NCBI GenBank assembly: GCA_041743935.1
Contig: JBGTLU010000001.1
Span: 1-25,423, forward strand
Direction: 5' to 3'
DNA length: 25,423 nucleotides
Source of the DNA: JBGTLU01 sp041743935
Lineage (GTDB): Bacteria > Bacteroidota > Bacteroidia > Sphingobacteriales > Sphingobacteriaceae
Shown: positions 15,980-23,598 of the stretch, piece after piece
Position numbering within the stretch: position 1 is the first letter of the stretch
Layout: each line of letters starts with the position of its first letter
Position numbers and translations under genes: made by a program
Notes under the pieces: generated by a model
The model's database searches: none
Seen by the model: the letters and a program-made list of their open reading frames with translations, nothing else
Told to the model about the DNA's origin: nothing

Positions 15980-16870
15980 ATGCTAAGTTTACACACCGCC
16001 GATTTAAAGCCTGCCGAAATTCAAAACTATTTGCAATATGCCATTGCACCACGTCCCATTTGCTTTGCCAGCACCATAGATAAAGCGGGCAATGTGAATT
16101 TAAGTCCGTTTAGTTTTTTTAATTTATTCAGTTCCAATCCGCCACTATGCATTTTTTCACCGGCGCGCAGAGTGCGCGATAATACCACCAAACACACTTT
16201 ACAAAACGTTTTAGAAGTGCCAGAGTGTGTCATCAACATCGTGAATTACGCCATGGTACAACAAACCTCTTTGGCAAGTACGGAGTATCCGAAGGGCACC
16301 AATGAATTTACTAAAGCAGGGTTTACCGAAATTGCATCCACGTTAGTAAAACCACCTAGAGTGAAAGAAGCGCCTGTGCAACTAGAATGCACCGTTAAAG
16401 AGGTAATTGGTTTAGGAGAAAATCCCGGAGCCGGAAACTTAATCCTTGCCGAAATAAAAATCATACATATACAAGAAGATATTTTAGATGCCGATGGAAG
16501 AATAGATCAGCATAAAATAGATTTAGTAGCTCGTTTGGGCGGCGACTGGTATGCCCGTATGATACCGGAAGCTTTATTTAAAGTAGCAAAACCACTTACC
16601 ACCTTGGGAATTGGAGTAGACACTTTGCCCAAAGCCATACGAAATTCTACCGTTCTTACTGGAAATAATTTGGGTCAGTTGGGTAATGTAGAAACTCTAC
16701 CAACGGAAGATGAAATAATGGCATTCAGCGCTCAAGCAGATGTAAAAGAGATATTAGATGCTACCATAGGCGATAAACATACCAGAACCATTCAACTACA
16801 TGCGCTGGCTAAACAATATTTAGATAAAGGCGAAGTACACAACGCCTGGAAAGTGTTATTTGCAGAATAA
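15980..16870 (+). CDS. flavin reductase-like, FMN-binding protein with C-terminal extension
   Basis: Residues 15-190 form a flavin reductase-like (split-barrel, DIM6/NTAB-type) FMN-binding domain. It contains IAPRPICFASTIDKAGNVNLSPFSFFN, SSNPPLCIFSP, and a late GGDWYARM. Such domains reduce or bind FMN and often supply reduced flavin to oxygenases. The protein has 296 residues; the last 100 or so are helical (QADVKEILDATIGDKHTRTIQLHALAKQ region) and not part of the core family. The gene lies 159 bases after fahA in the same direction and seems linked to homogentisate catabolism. However, no step of that pathway needs reduced flavin, so its job is unclear. A strong terminator follows. Confidence 0.88.
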   Translation: MLSLHTADLKPAEIQNYLQYAIAPRPICFASTIDKAGNVNLSPFSFFNLFSSNPPLCIFSPARRVRDNTTKHTLQNVLEVPECVINIVNYAMVQQTSLASTEYPKGTNEFTKAGFTEIASTLVKPPRVKEAPVQLECTVKEVIGLGENPGAGNLILAEIKIIHIQEDILDADGRIDQHKIDLVARLGGDWYARMIPEALFKVAKPLTTLGIGVDTLPKAIRNSTVLTGNNLGQLGNVETLPTEDEIMAFSAQADVKEILDATIGDKHTRTIQLHALAKQYLDKGEVHNAWKVLFAE

Positions 16871-16878
16871 AAGTCAAA

Positions 16879-16913
16879 AAAAATCCACTTTCAGGTTCTG
16901 AAAGTGGATTTTT
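16879..16913. terminator. bidirectional Rho-independent terminator
   Basis: A 16-base perfect stem (AAAAATCCACTTTCAG and its complement) with a GTT loop. The A/T ends of the stem supply U-tracts on both strands. It separates the flavin-reductase-like gene from the convergent subtilase gene. Confidence 0.92.
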
Positions 16914-16927
16914 CGTAATAAGGACAC

Positions 16928-19846
16928 TTATTTTTGTATCAATAGTTTTTTAGTAAGCTTAGAGTTTCCTGCAGTTATGGTGTAAAAATATACACCATTA
17001 TCCAAGTTCTCTACATTTAAATCGGCAGCGTAACTACCCGAGTTTAATTCTTCGTTAACCAAAACTGCTACTCTTTCCCCTAGTATATTAAACACGCTCA
17101 ATTCTACTTTTGCACGTTGTGGTATAGAAAATTCTATGGTTGAATTTTCTGCCACGGGATTCGGAAAGTTTTGCTTTAATTCAAAACCCATAGCAAATGC
17201 ACTGGTAGAGCGCACTGAGGTAATGATATCGTATTTTATTTGTGCTGCGTTGCCTGAGTTTTGTAAATCGGTTAGGTTTCTTCCACCAATAAAGGCAAAA
17301 GCTACCTTTACTTTACCTCCAGTAGGTATATTATTAAATGGACCAACACCAATGGTGTACATACCATCCACCCCAGCACTTGCTGTACCTTCTGATGGAT
17401 TTGCAATTCCACTGCTCATGGTAATCCATTTTTCGTCGGTTGTAAATCCACTGGTTTGAGGTGCCAATCCATTACGTTGAGCAAAGAAATGAGGCGGCGC
17501 AGAATTAGTTAAAATTTTTATCCCTCCATAAGGCAAACCAGTTTCATTAGAAAACATATAGCCTATTTTATTTGCATCATCCCAACGAACTAAATTATTG
17601 GAGAAAGAACCAATATCCCAATCGGCAAAAAAGGCTACGTGTAAATTGTTTAATGGAGTATTGTTTAAATTTTCTATCTCGTACTCAAAAATTACATACC
17701 GACTGTCGGGTTCATCGGCAAAGGCAAACTGTCTATGGCGCACATCAATATTTATTGGTCCTGTGGCATTGCCTTGGTCGTTAAATCTGCCTTTAGAAAC
17801 AAAATCTGATGATGCATCCACTACTCGTTTTACTTTTTCTACCGGTATAAAATCCTCTGGAGAATCTGTTTGAGTACCACGTGCATTATTGGAAACTTTC
17901 GTATTAGAAATTCCAATCATAAAAGATGCTTCGAATAATATATTTTCGTCATCGATTACAAATCCAGAACCATCTTCAGCATCGCCTGCATATCCTACTT
18001 TACCTGTGCTGGTAGCAGTGGTAGTGATATCGTTGATGGAAATATCTAAGAAATTTAAATTTACTTTTTGAACAAAAAATTCAGAACTAGTATATCCACC
18101 TGCTCCGCTCAAATTAATGCGGAATAAAATTTCTTGATTATCAGCTGCAGATGGAGTAACTCTAAACCTAAAAGTACCGGTAGTATGCGTTTCTAATGTT
18201 CCTAAACTACCTATGTTTACAGTTCCCGACAAAACTTCGGCACCGGAAGAAAGAGAAACTAAATTAGCGGTTAATCCGGTTATGGGTTTTAGATAATTGG
18301 TAATTTCTATCTTCATTTCTACTTCAGTACCCGGCAATAACGTTCCGCTTGGGTCTACCAAACGGGTAATTCTTACTCTTGCCGAAGTAGGGTCTTCAGT
18401 TAATGCACGAAAAGCATTTAATCGTCCTTTACCATTTTTATTTGCCGTAGGCTGATTGAATTGATCGATATTATCTGCTGTTGCACGCAATTGTTCTCCA
18501 ATTTGCAGTGGAGTAAAATTAGGGAATTGAGCTTTTACCAAAGCTGCTGCACTTGCTACAATTGGCGACGACATGGAAGTACCTCCCTTAAAACCATAGT
18601 TCTGCGGAAAAGTGGTACTTAGAATACTACCATCACTTGGAGCCATGATATCAATATTATAATTGAATGTTGAAGAACCTACTTTTGCATCGAAATTAGT
18701 AGTTCTGCCAACAGAAATTACATTTTCGAAAGATGCTGGAAAGAAATCTTCATCATTTCCGGTATTACCAGCTGCAGCAACTACCAAAGAACCTTTTGCA
18801 GTAGCGTAATTAATAACATCTTGTCCAAATTGGCTACCGCCTGTACCACCCCAGGAACAATTGATGATGTGTGCTCCCATATCGGCAGCATATTTTATGC
18901 CTTCATATCCATTGTAAATGGCTCTATCATTATCATCCGAACCACATTTCACAAATAATAATTTAGCATTACCAGCTAAACTGGCAATGCCTGTACCATT
19001 GTCACTCACTGCAGAGGCTAAACCAGCTACGTGCACGCCATGATCATTTGCAGAAACGGTTATATTTGGATTGTTATCTTGAGTTAGATTATTCCCATTT
19101 GGTCCAGCAAAATCCCAGCCTCGCCAATCGTCAATTTTTCCATTACCGTCGTCATCACAACCATTAGTACTTTTATCTTGAGGTGTACCCGTCCAACAGC
19201 GGTCACCTGGTTGTGTCATTCCGTTTTCTCCAGGATTAAAATAAACATTAGCAGCCAAATCGGGGTGAATTAAATCACCACCAGAATCTACAATACCAAT
19301 GATTACGTTGGGTGCAGTCCTGCGAATATCCCAAGCTTGTTCGGCTTTTACTACCTTCAAATACTGCTGTTCATTAGCAAATCTTGGGTCGTTTGGGGTA
19401 TAAGTAGTATAGTAAATGTAGGACGGCTCGGCATATTCTACCTCACCGGTTCTAAGAATTTCGTTAATTGCCTCGGTAATGTGCAAGTTGCCAGAATATT
19501 TGATTTTATATACTTGTGATAAATCGATTTCTCGTGGAGCATCTTTACCTAATACTCTTAATTTATCTTGTACTATATTTTGCACGGGGAAAAGTTGTTT
19601 ACGATCTGATGCACCAATTTTACTTAATGCTTCATCCATTAAACTTGAGAAAGTATTTATACTTCGTTTAGTTTCTGCATTTTTCAACTTAAAAATAATC
19701 ACACCAGGAATATAATCGGCATCGGTTACGCCCTTAGGCAATGCGAATCTTACTTGCTTTTTTGAATGTGGTTTTGGATCATCAAAACCCAAAAATGGCA
19801 TAATGATAACTGCTGCCAAAAGCAGCACGGAGAATCTTTTTAACAT
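16928..19846 (-). CDS. secreted subtilisin-family (S8) serine protease with T9SS sorting domain
   Basis: A 972-residue exported protease. It has a signal peptide at residues 1-20, a pro-region to about 150 with an I9-like layout, and an S8 catalytic domain at about 155-490. The triad is visible as Asp187 (IGIVDSGGD), His269 (NDHGVHVAGL) and Ser424 (GGTSMSSP), with oxyanion Asn361 (AAAGNTGN). A short Asp-rich insert (GCDDDGNGKIDDWRGWDF, about 229-246) may bind calcium. Beta-rich domains of unknown role fill about 490-880. The last 85 residues form a type A T9SS sorting domain (NFPNPV, FNILGERV, NGVYFYTI, final KLLIQK). The protein should be secreted across the outer membrane and anchored or released there. 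It is the second gene after a small lipoprotein gene, with a one-base gap. Confidence 0.96.
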   Translation of the reverse strand: MLKRFSVLLLAAVIIMPFLGFDDPKPHSKKQVRFALPKGVTDADYIPGVIIFKLKNAETKRSINTFSSLMDEALSKIGASDRKQLFPVQNIVQDKLRVLGKDAPREIDLSQVYKIKYSGNLHITEAINEILRTGEVEYAEPSYIYYTTYTPNDPRFANEQQYLKVVKAEQAWDIRRTAPNVIIGIVDSGGDLIHPDLAANVYFNPGENGMTQPGDRCWTGTPQDKSTNGCDDDGNGKIDDWRGWDFAGPNGNNLTQDNNPNITVSANDHGVHVAGLASAVSDNGTGIASLAGNAKLLFVKCGSDDNDRAIYNGYEGIKYAADMGAHIINCSWGGTGGSQFGQDVINYATAKGSLVVAAAGNTGNDEDFFPASFENVISVGRTTNFDAKVGSSTFNYNIDIMAPSDGSILSTTFPQNYGFKGGTSMSSPIVASAAALVKAQFPNFTPLQIGEQLRATADNIDQFNQPTANKNGKGRLNAFRALTEDPTSARVRITRLVDPSGTLLPGTEVEMKIEITNYLKPITGLTANLVSLSSGAEVLSGTVNIGSLGTLETHTTGTFRFRVTPSAADNQEILFRINLSGAGGYTSSEFFVQKVNLNFLDISINDITTTATSTGKVGYAGDAEDGSGFVIDDENILFEASFMIGISNTKVSNNARGTQTDSPEDFIPVEKVKRVVDASSDFVSKGRFNDQGNATGPINIDVRHRQFAFADEPDSRYVIFEYEIENLNNTPLNNLHVAFFADWDIGSFSNNLVRWDDANKIGYMFSNETGLPYGGIKILTNSAPPHFFAQRNGLAPQTSGFTTDEKWITMSSGIANPSEGTASAGVDGMYTIGVGPFNNIPTGGKVKVAFAFIGGRNLTDLQNSGNAAQIKYDIITSVRSTSAFAMGFELKQNFPNPVAENSTIEFSIPQRAKVELSVFNILGERVAVLVNEELNSGSYAADLNVENLDNGVYFYTITAGNSKLTKKLLIQK

Positions 19847-19847
19847 A

Positions 19848-20111
19848 CTAATAAACTATTTGGGGTTTTAAATCACAATTTTTTTTCATCCACTCCATAT
19901 CCATTTGGTCTTTTTCTACTCTACTTCCATTTATGATGAAGTATTCTTTAGGCGGATCATTTTTGCCTTCTACCATTGGCATTCGGTTATCTATCCACTC
20001 ATCTGGGCAAACTCTTAATTTATTGGTATTTTCCATGGATTTCTTTTTAGAACAACAGGAGTAAGCACTTATTGCAATAAATACGATTAGAATTAACTTA
20101 TGGTTTAGCAT
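19848..20111 (-). CDS. small putative lipoprotein upstream of the subtilase
   Basis: This 87-residue protein starts with a short basic region and a hydrophobic core, followed by a probable lipobox AYSC (Cys19; a second Cys follows directly). This suggests a lipid-anchored periplasmic or outer-membrane protein. The mature part is about 68 residues, polar, with CPDEWIDNRMP and a later Cys near the C-terminus (KKNCDLKP), so a disulfide is possible. I do not recognise a named family. The stop is one base from the subtilase start, so the two genes are almost certainly co-transcribed. A role as an inhibitor, chaperone or accessory of the protease is conceivable but not shown. Confidence 0.8.
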   Translation of the reverse strand: MLNHKLILIVFIAISAYSCCSKKKSMENTNKLRVCPDEWIDNRMPMVEGKNDPPKEYFIINGSRVEKDQMDMEWMKKNCDLKPQIVY

Positions 20112-20265
20112 CTTAATAATTTGTTTTTAAATATAAATATCAAAATCGATGCCTCAAAATAAAGTTTATTGTAAGAAAATATGAGATTTGAGATGTTAGA
20201 AGTGTGGTATACGTATTTGTCTCATTAATTTGGTGGGATACTATTTTAAAAAACATTAAAAAACA

Positions 20266-20289
20266 AAACCCCGAATTGCTTCGGGGTTT
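20266..20289 (-). terminator. terminator of tRNA-Phe
   Basis: AAACCCCGAA (20266-20275), four-base loop, TTCGGGGTTT (20280-20289). On the minus strand the stem is followed by TGTTTTTT. It lies three bases after the tRNA 3' end. Confidence 0.92.
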
Positions 20290-20292
20290 GTG

Positions 20293-20365
20293 TGGTGATA
20301 GCCGGGTTCGAACCAGCGACACAAGGATTTTCAGTCCTTTGCTCTACCAGCTGAGCTATATCACC
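20293..20365 (-). tRNA. tRNA-Phe (anticodon GAA)
   Basis: Read on the minus strand, the 73-base cloverleaf begins GGTGATA, which pairs with TATCACC at the 3' end, and has discriminator A at 20293. The D arm is GCTCAGCTGGTAGAGC, the anticodon stem AAGGA/TCCTT with loop CTGAAAA (GAA anticodon), and the T loop GGTTCGAACC. CCA is not encoded. It stands alone with a -7 element upstream and a terminator downstream. Confidence 0.97.
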
Positions 20366-20382
20366 GTTCTCAATTGGGATTG

Positions 20383-20390
20383 CAAATGTA
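20383..20390 (-). promoter_or_regulatory. -7 element TACATTTG of tRNA-Phe
   Basis: Exact TAnnTTTG match on the minus strand, 17 bases before the tRNA 5' end. No TTG was seen at -33. Confidence 0.55.
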
Positions 20391-20532
20391 GCTTGTTTTT
20401 CCATTTTCAGAAAATTATTTTGAAATAAAATGGCACTTACAATTTATACTCTTTCTAATTAACAATTAGGTAGCAATAAATCCCACTTATTTGGAATCTA
20501 GTATTAAATTCGCAATAATAATTTGATAGATA

Positions 20533-21828
20533 ATGATTGGACAAATTCTTTTTGCAATCCTTGCCATAACTGCCATCTACTTTTTTAGCAAAAATGTAGG
20601 TAAAATTCGCAGAAATATCTTGTTAGGAAAAGATATAAACCGAAACGATAACCCTAAGAAGCGCTTTTTTACCATGCTAAAGATTGCTTTCGGACAAACC
20701 AAAATGGTAGCACGTCCGGTAGCAGGCTTCATGCACTTTCTTATTTATATTGGTTTTGTCATCATTAACATAGAAGTTTTAGAAATCATCACCGATGGAA
20801 TTTTAGGTACTCACCGAGTTTTTGCGCCTTTTATGGGAAATTTGTACAATGTGCTAATTGCTTCCTTTGAATGGTTGGCAGTTGCAGTATTGTTTTCAGT
20901 TTTTGTTTTCCTAGCCCGCAGAAATATTCTAAAGACCAAGCGTTTTAGCGGGGTTGAGATGAAAAGATGGCCATTGACGGATGCTAATATTATTTTAATT
21001 GTAGAAGTTCTATTAATGTCGGCATTTTTACTCATGAATGCTGCCGATAAGGCATTACAAGATTTAGGGGCTGTTGGATATAAGCAGGCAGGAGCATTTC
21101 CGGTTAGTCAATACATTATTCCACTTTTACCTCAAAACATTGAGTCTTTGCTTGTACTAGAACGTGCTGCTTGGTGGTTTCACATCATTGGTATCTTTGC
21201 TTTTCTAAACTACCTTCCCTTTTCTAAACATTTTCATATTCTACTGGCATTCCCGAACACTTATTATTCCAACTTAAAAAATAAAGGAGAGTTTACTAAC
21301 ATGCCTTCGGTAACCAACGAGGTAAAAGCCATGCTAGACCCTTCATTTGTTCCAACTACCGATGCTCCCGGAAAATTTGGGGCAAAAGACGTGCACGATT
21401 TAAACTGGGTGAATTTAATGAACGCCTATTCCTGTACCGAATGTGGCCGATGCACTTCAGTTTGTCCGGCAAATATTACAGGCAAACTATTATCTCCCCG
21501 AAAAATAATGATGGATACCCGGGATAGACTAGAAGAAGTAGGAAAAAATTTGGATAAACATGGAGCCGAATTCCAAGATGGAAAAAGTTTATTACACGAT
21601 TACATAACTAAAGAAGAGCTTTGGGCTTGCACTACTTGCAATGCATGTGTGCAGGCTTGCCCAATAAACATAGACCCATTGGCCATCATAGTAGATTTAC
21701 GACGGTATTTGGTGATGGAAGAATCTAGTGCTCCGGGTAGTTTAAACACTATGTTTAATAATGTAGAGAACAACCAAGCACCATGGCAATTCTCTCCGGC
21801 AGATAGATTAAATTGGGCGAAAGATTAA
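20533..21828 (+). CDS. membrane cytochrome b-like / 2x[4Fe-4S] oxidoreductase subunit
   Basis: A 431-residue protein. The N-terminal half (about residues 1-245) has five to six membrane helices with His68, His217, His233 and His235 in or near helices, resembling the NarI-type quinone-linked cytochrome b domain. The C-terminal half is a cytoplasmic 4Fe-4S dicluster domain with C301xxC304xxC307xxxC311P and C366xxC369xxC372xxxC376P. The next gene encodes a CCG-domain protein; fused forms of the two exist as HdrD/GlpC-like oxidoreductases. The pair could pass electrons between a soluble donor such as ETF and menaquinone, which is inference. The 104-base gap to the partner gene is longer than in the other operons here. 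Confidence 0.88.
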   Translation: MIGQILFAILAITAIYFFSKNVGKIRRNILLGKDINRNDNPKKRFFTMLKIAFGQTKMVARPVAGFMHFLIYIGFVIINIEVLEIITDGILGTHRVFAPFMGNLYNVLIASFEWLAVAVLFSVFVFLARRNILKTKRFSGVEMKRWPLTDANIILIVEVLLMSAFLLMNAADKALQDLGAVGYKQAGAFPVSQYIIPLLPQNIESLLVLERAAWWFHIIGIFAFLNYLPFSKHFHILLAFPNTYYSNLKNKGEFTNMPSVTNEVKAMLDPSFVPTTDAPGKFGAKDVHDLNWVNLMNAYSCTECGRCTSVCPANITGKLLSPRKIMMDTRDRLEEVGKNLDKHGAEFQDGKSLLHDYITKEELWACTTCNACVQACPINIDPLAIIVDLRRYLVMEESSAPGSLNTMFNNVENNQAPWQFSPADRLNWAKD

Positions 21829-21932
21829 TTTGAAAATTATAAGCTTAATAAACCTCGCAAAAACGTAGCGATATACAAACTAAACTTCAATCTAATACAC
21901 AGTAACACTTCAACAAATCAACAATTCAACAA

Positions 21933-22724
21933 ATGAGCGATATACAAGTAAAAACCATGGCCGAATTATTGGCAAGCGGCGAAAAAGCAGATATTTTATT
22001 TTGGGTTGGATGTGCCGGCAGTTTTGATGAGCGTGCACAACGTATTACCCGCTCCATTTGCAAAATTCTTAACCATGTTGGAATTAAATATGCCGTTTTA
22101 GGTACTGAAGAAAGTTGCACCGGCGACCCTGCAAAACGTGCTGGTAATGAATTCCTTTTTCAAATGATGGCCATGACCAACATCGAAGTGTTGAATGCAT
22201 ATAACGTAAAAAAAATTGTAACGGCTTGTCCGCATTGTTTCAATACCATAAAAAACGAATACCCTCAATTAGGTGGCAACTATGAAGTAATACACCATAC
22301 CCAACTCATACAAGAATTAATTGCCGATGGCAAACTAAAAGCCCAAGACGGAGAATCTTTTAAAGGCAAACGCATCACTTTCCATGACCCATGTTATTTG
22401 GGTAGAGCAAACGATGTGTATGAAGCACCCAGAGAAACCTTGGCCCAATTAGATGCCGATTTAGTGGAGATGAAACGCTGCCGTAGTAATGGTTTGTGTT
22501 GTGGTGCCGGTGGAGCACAAATGTTTAAAGAGCCCGAAAAAGGAAAAAAAGACATCAACATAGAACGTATAGAAGAAGCTTTGGAAACCAAACCGCAAAT
22601 CATTGCTGCAGGTTGCCCCTTTTGCATGACCATGCTAAGCGACGGAGTAAAACATTTTGATAAAGAAAAAGAAATTGAAGTATTGGACATTGCCGAAATT
22701 ACCGCAAGAGCTAATGGCTTGTAG
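21933..22724 (+). CDS. CCG-domain iron-sulfur protein (HdrB/HdrD-like)
   Basis: A 263-residue soluble protein with two cysteine-rich CCG domains. The first holds Cys27, then ESCTGD (Cys62, with Ser at the first Cys position), and C99PHC102. The second is complete: Cys154, CC at 189-190 followed by GAGG, and C228PFC231. In heterodisulfide reductases such complete motifs bind a noncubane [4Fe-4S] cluster at the catalytic site. Together with the upstream membrane dicluster protein it would form one complex of about 694 residues, the length of fused ETF:menaquinone oxidoreductase-type proteins as I recall them. The gene ends one base before the convergent thioredoxin-like gene. Confidence 0.9.
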   Translation: MSDIQVKTMAELLASGEKADILFWVGCAGSFDERAQRITRSICKILNHVGIKYAVLGTEESCTGDPAKRAGNEFLFQMMAMTNIEVLNAYNVKKIVTACPHCFNTIKNEYPQLGGNYEVIHHTQLIQELIADGKLKAQDGESFKGKRITFHDPCYLGRANDVYEAPRETLAQLDADLVEMKRCRSNGLCCGAGGAQMFKEPEKGKKDINIERIEEALETKPQIIAAGCPFCMTMLSDGVKHFDKEKEIEVLDIAEITARANGL

Positions 22725-22725
22725 G

Positions 22726-23598
22726 TTATTTTCCTGCCGTTACAAACATCTTCTTTAACCGAGTTTTATACTCTTCTTTTTTAGAAGGAACATAACCAGT
22801 AAAGTAATCTATTAACTCACCTTTTGTATTATACACTAAAAAATTGGGGTAACTATTCATTTCAAGTGTTTTAAAATAAGTATTATCAGAATCGATAAAA
22901 ATCTTACCCTTGTCGGCAATTTTAGAAAACTCAAAAATTTTATTCGGTGGTAAATTATCTTTACCGAAATCTTGATACAAATACACATGTTGAACAGTAG
23001 ATTGACTATCAATAAATCCTTCTAAATCCCGGATGGATGACATACAAGGAGGGCATTTTTCATTCCAGGTTTCGATTAAAATTATCTTTTTGGTTGTATC
23101 AATGGTAAATTTTTTTTCATCACCCTCAAACTCAAAGTCTTTTAAATTATGTGCTTTGTTTAATTCCTTTGCAACAATTTCAGTAGTTGCACTATTAGAT
23201 CTGTTTGCTTTAGTATAGTACGGATATACATGAAAATTATAGAAATAGGTGATAAATAATACAATAAAAATATAGTCACGCGTTAGCTTGAGTTTTAAAA
23301 TCGCGAATAAAAAAAACATAATAATCCAAATTATCGGATTGTAAATTATCAGGTAAATTGAACTAAAGTTTATTAAAAACATTACCAAGTAAAATAATGG
23401 CCCAATCATAATTAAAATTGGGGCATATTTAAGCTGTTTATAAGCTTGGCTTTCTTTAATTAGATACGTAAAATATGCAGTTGCAATAAAACAGAGTAAT
23501 CTGGAGTAGATGGTTGAAAATTCTGCATCCAATAGCATTAATCCCCAAACTAAAATTAATACTACAGAATATGTTAAAATATAAAGAGGGCTTTTCAT
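22726..23598 (-). CDS. membrane-anchored thioredoxin-like protein (CPPC)
   Basis: A 290-residue protein. Residues 1-125 contain about four membrane helices. A linker follows, then a TlpA/thioredoxin-like domain from about 155. Its active site is NEKCPPC (Cys182 and Cys185), with the conserved cis-Pro in MNSYPNFLVYN near residue 245 and the end at GYVPSKKEEY. The orientation is unknown, but such domains usually face the periplasm and reduce or form disulfides in exported proteins. The start codon overlaps the stop of the upstream cysteine-rich lipoprotein gene by one base (TAATG), so translation is probably coupled. It is a likely redox partner for that protein. The low GC resembles its partner gene. 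Confidence 0.85.
   Translation of the reverse strand: MKSPLYILTYSVVLILVWGLMLLDAEFSTIYSRLLCFIATAYFTYLIKESQAYKQLKYAPILIMIGPLFYLVMFLINFSSIYLIIYNPIIWIIMFFLFAILKLKLTRDYIFIVLFITYFYNFHVYPYYTKANRSNSATTEIVAKELNKAHNLKDFEFEGDEKKFTIDTTKKIILIETWNEKCPPCMSSIRDLEGFIDSQSTVQHVYLYQDFGKDNLPPNKIFEFSKIADKGKIFIDSDNTYFKTLEMNSYPNFLVYNTKGELIDYFTGYVPSKKEEYKTRLKKMFVTAGK

Noticed and set aside
20204..20428. Open frame on the plus strand ending near SRVRTSDTRIFSPLLYQLSYITV
   Set aside because: It is the antisense translation of tRNA-Phe, a well-known artefact, and also crosses the tRNA terminator and promoter.
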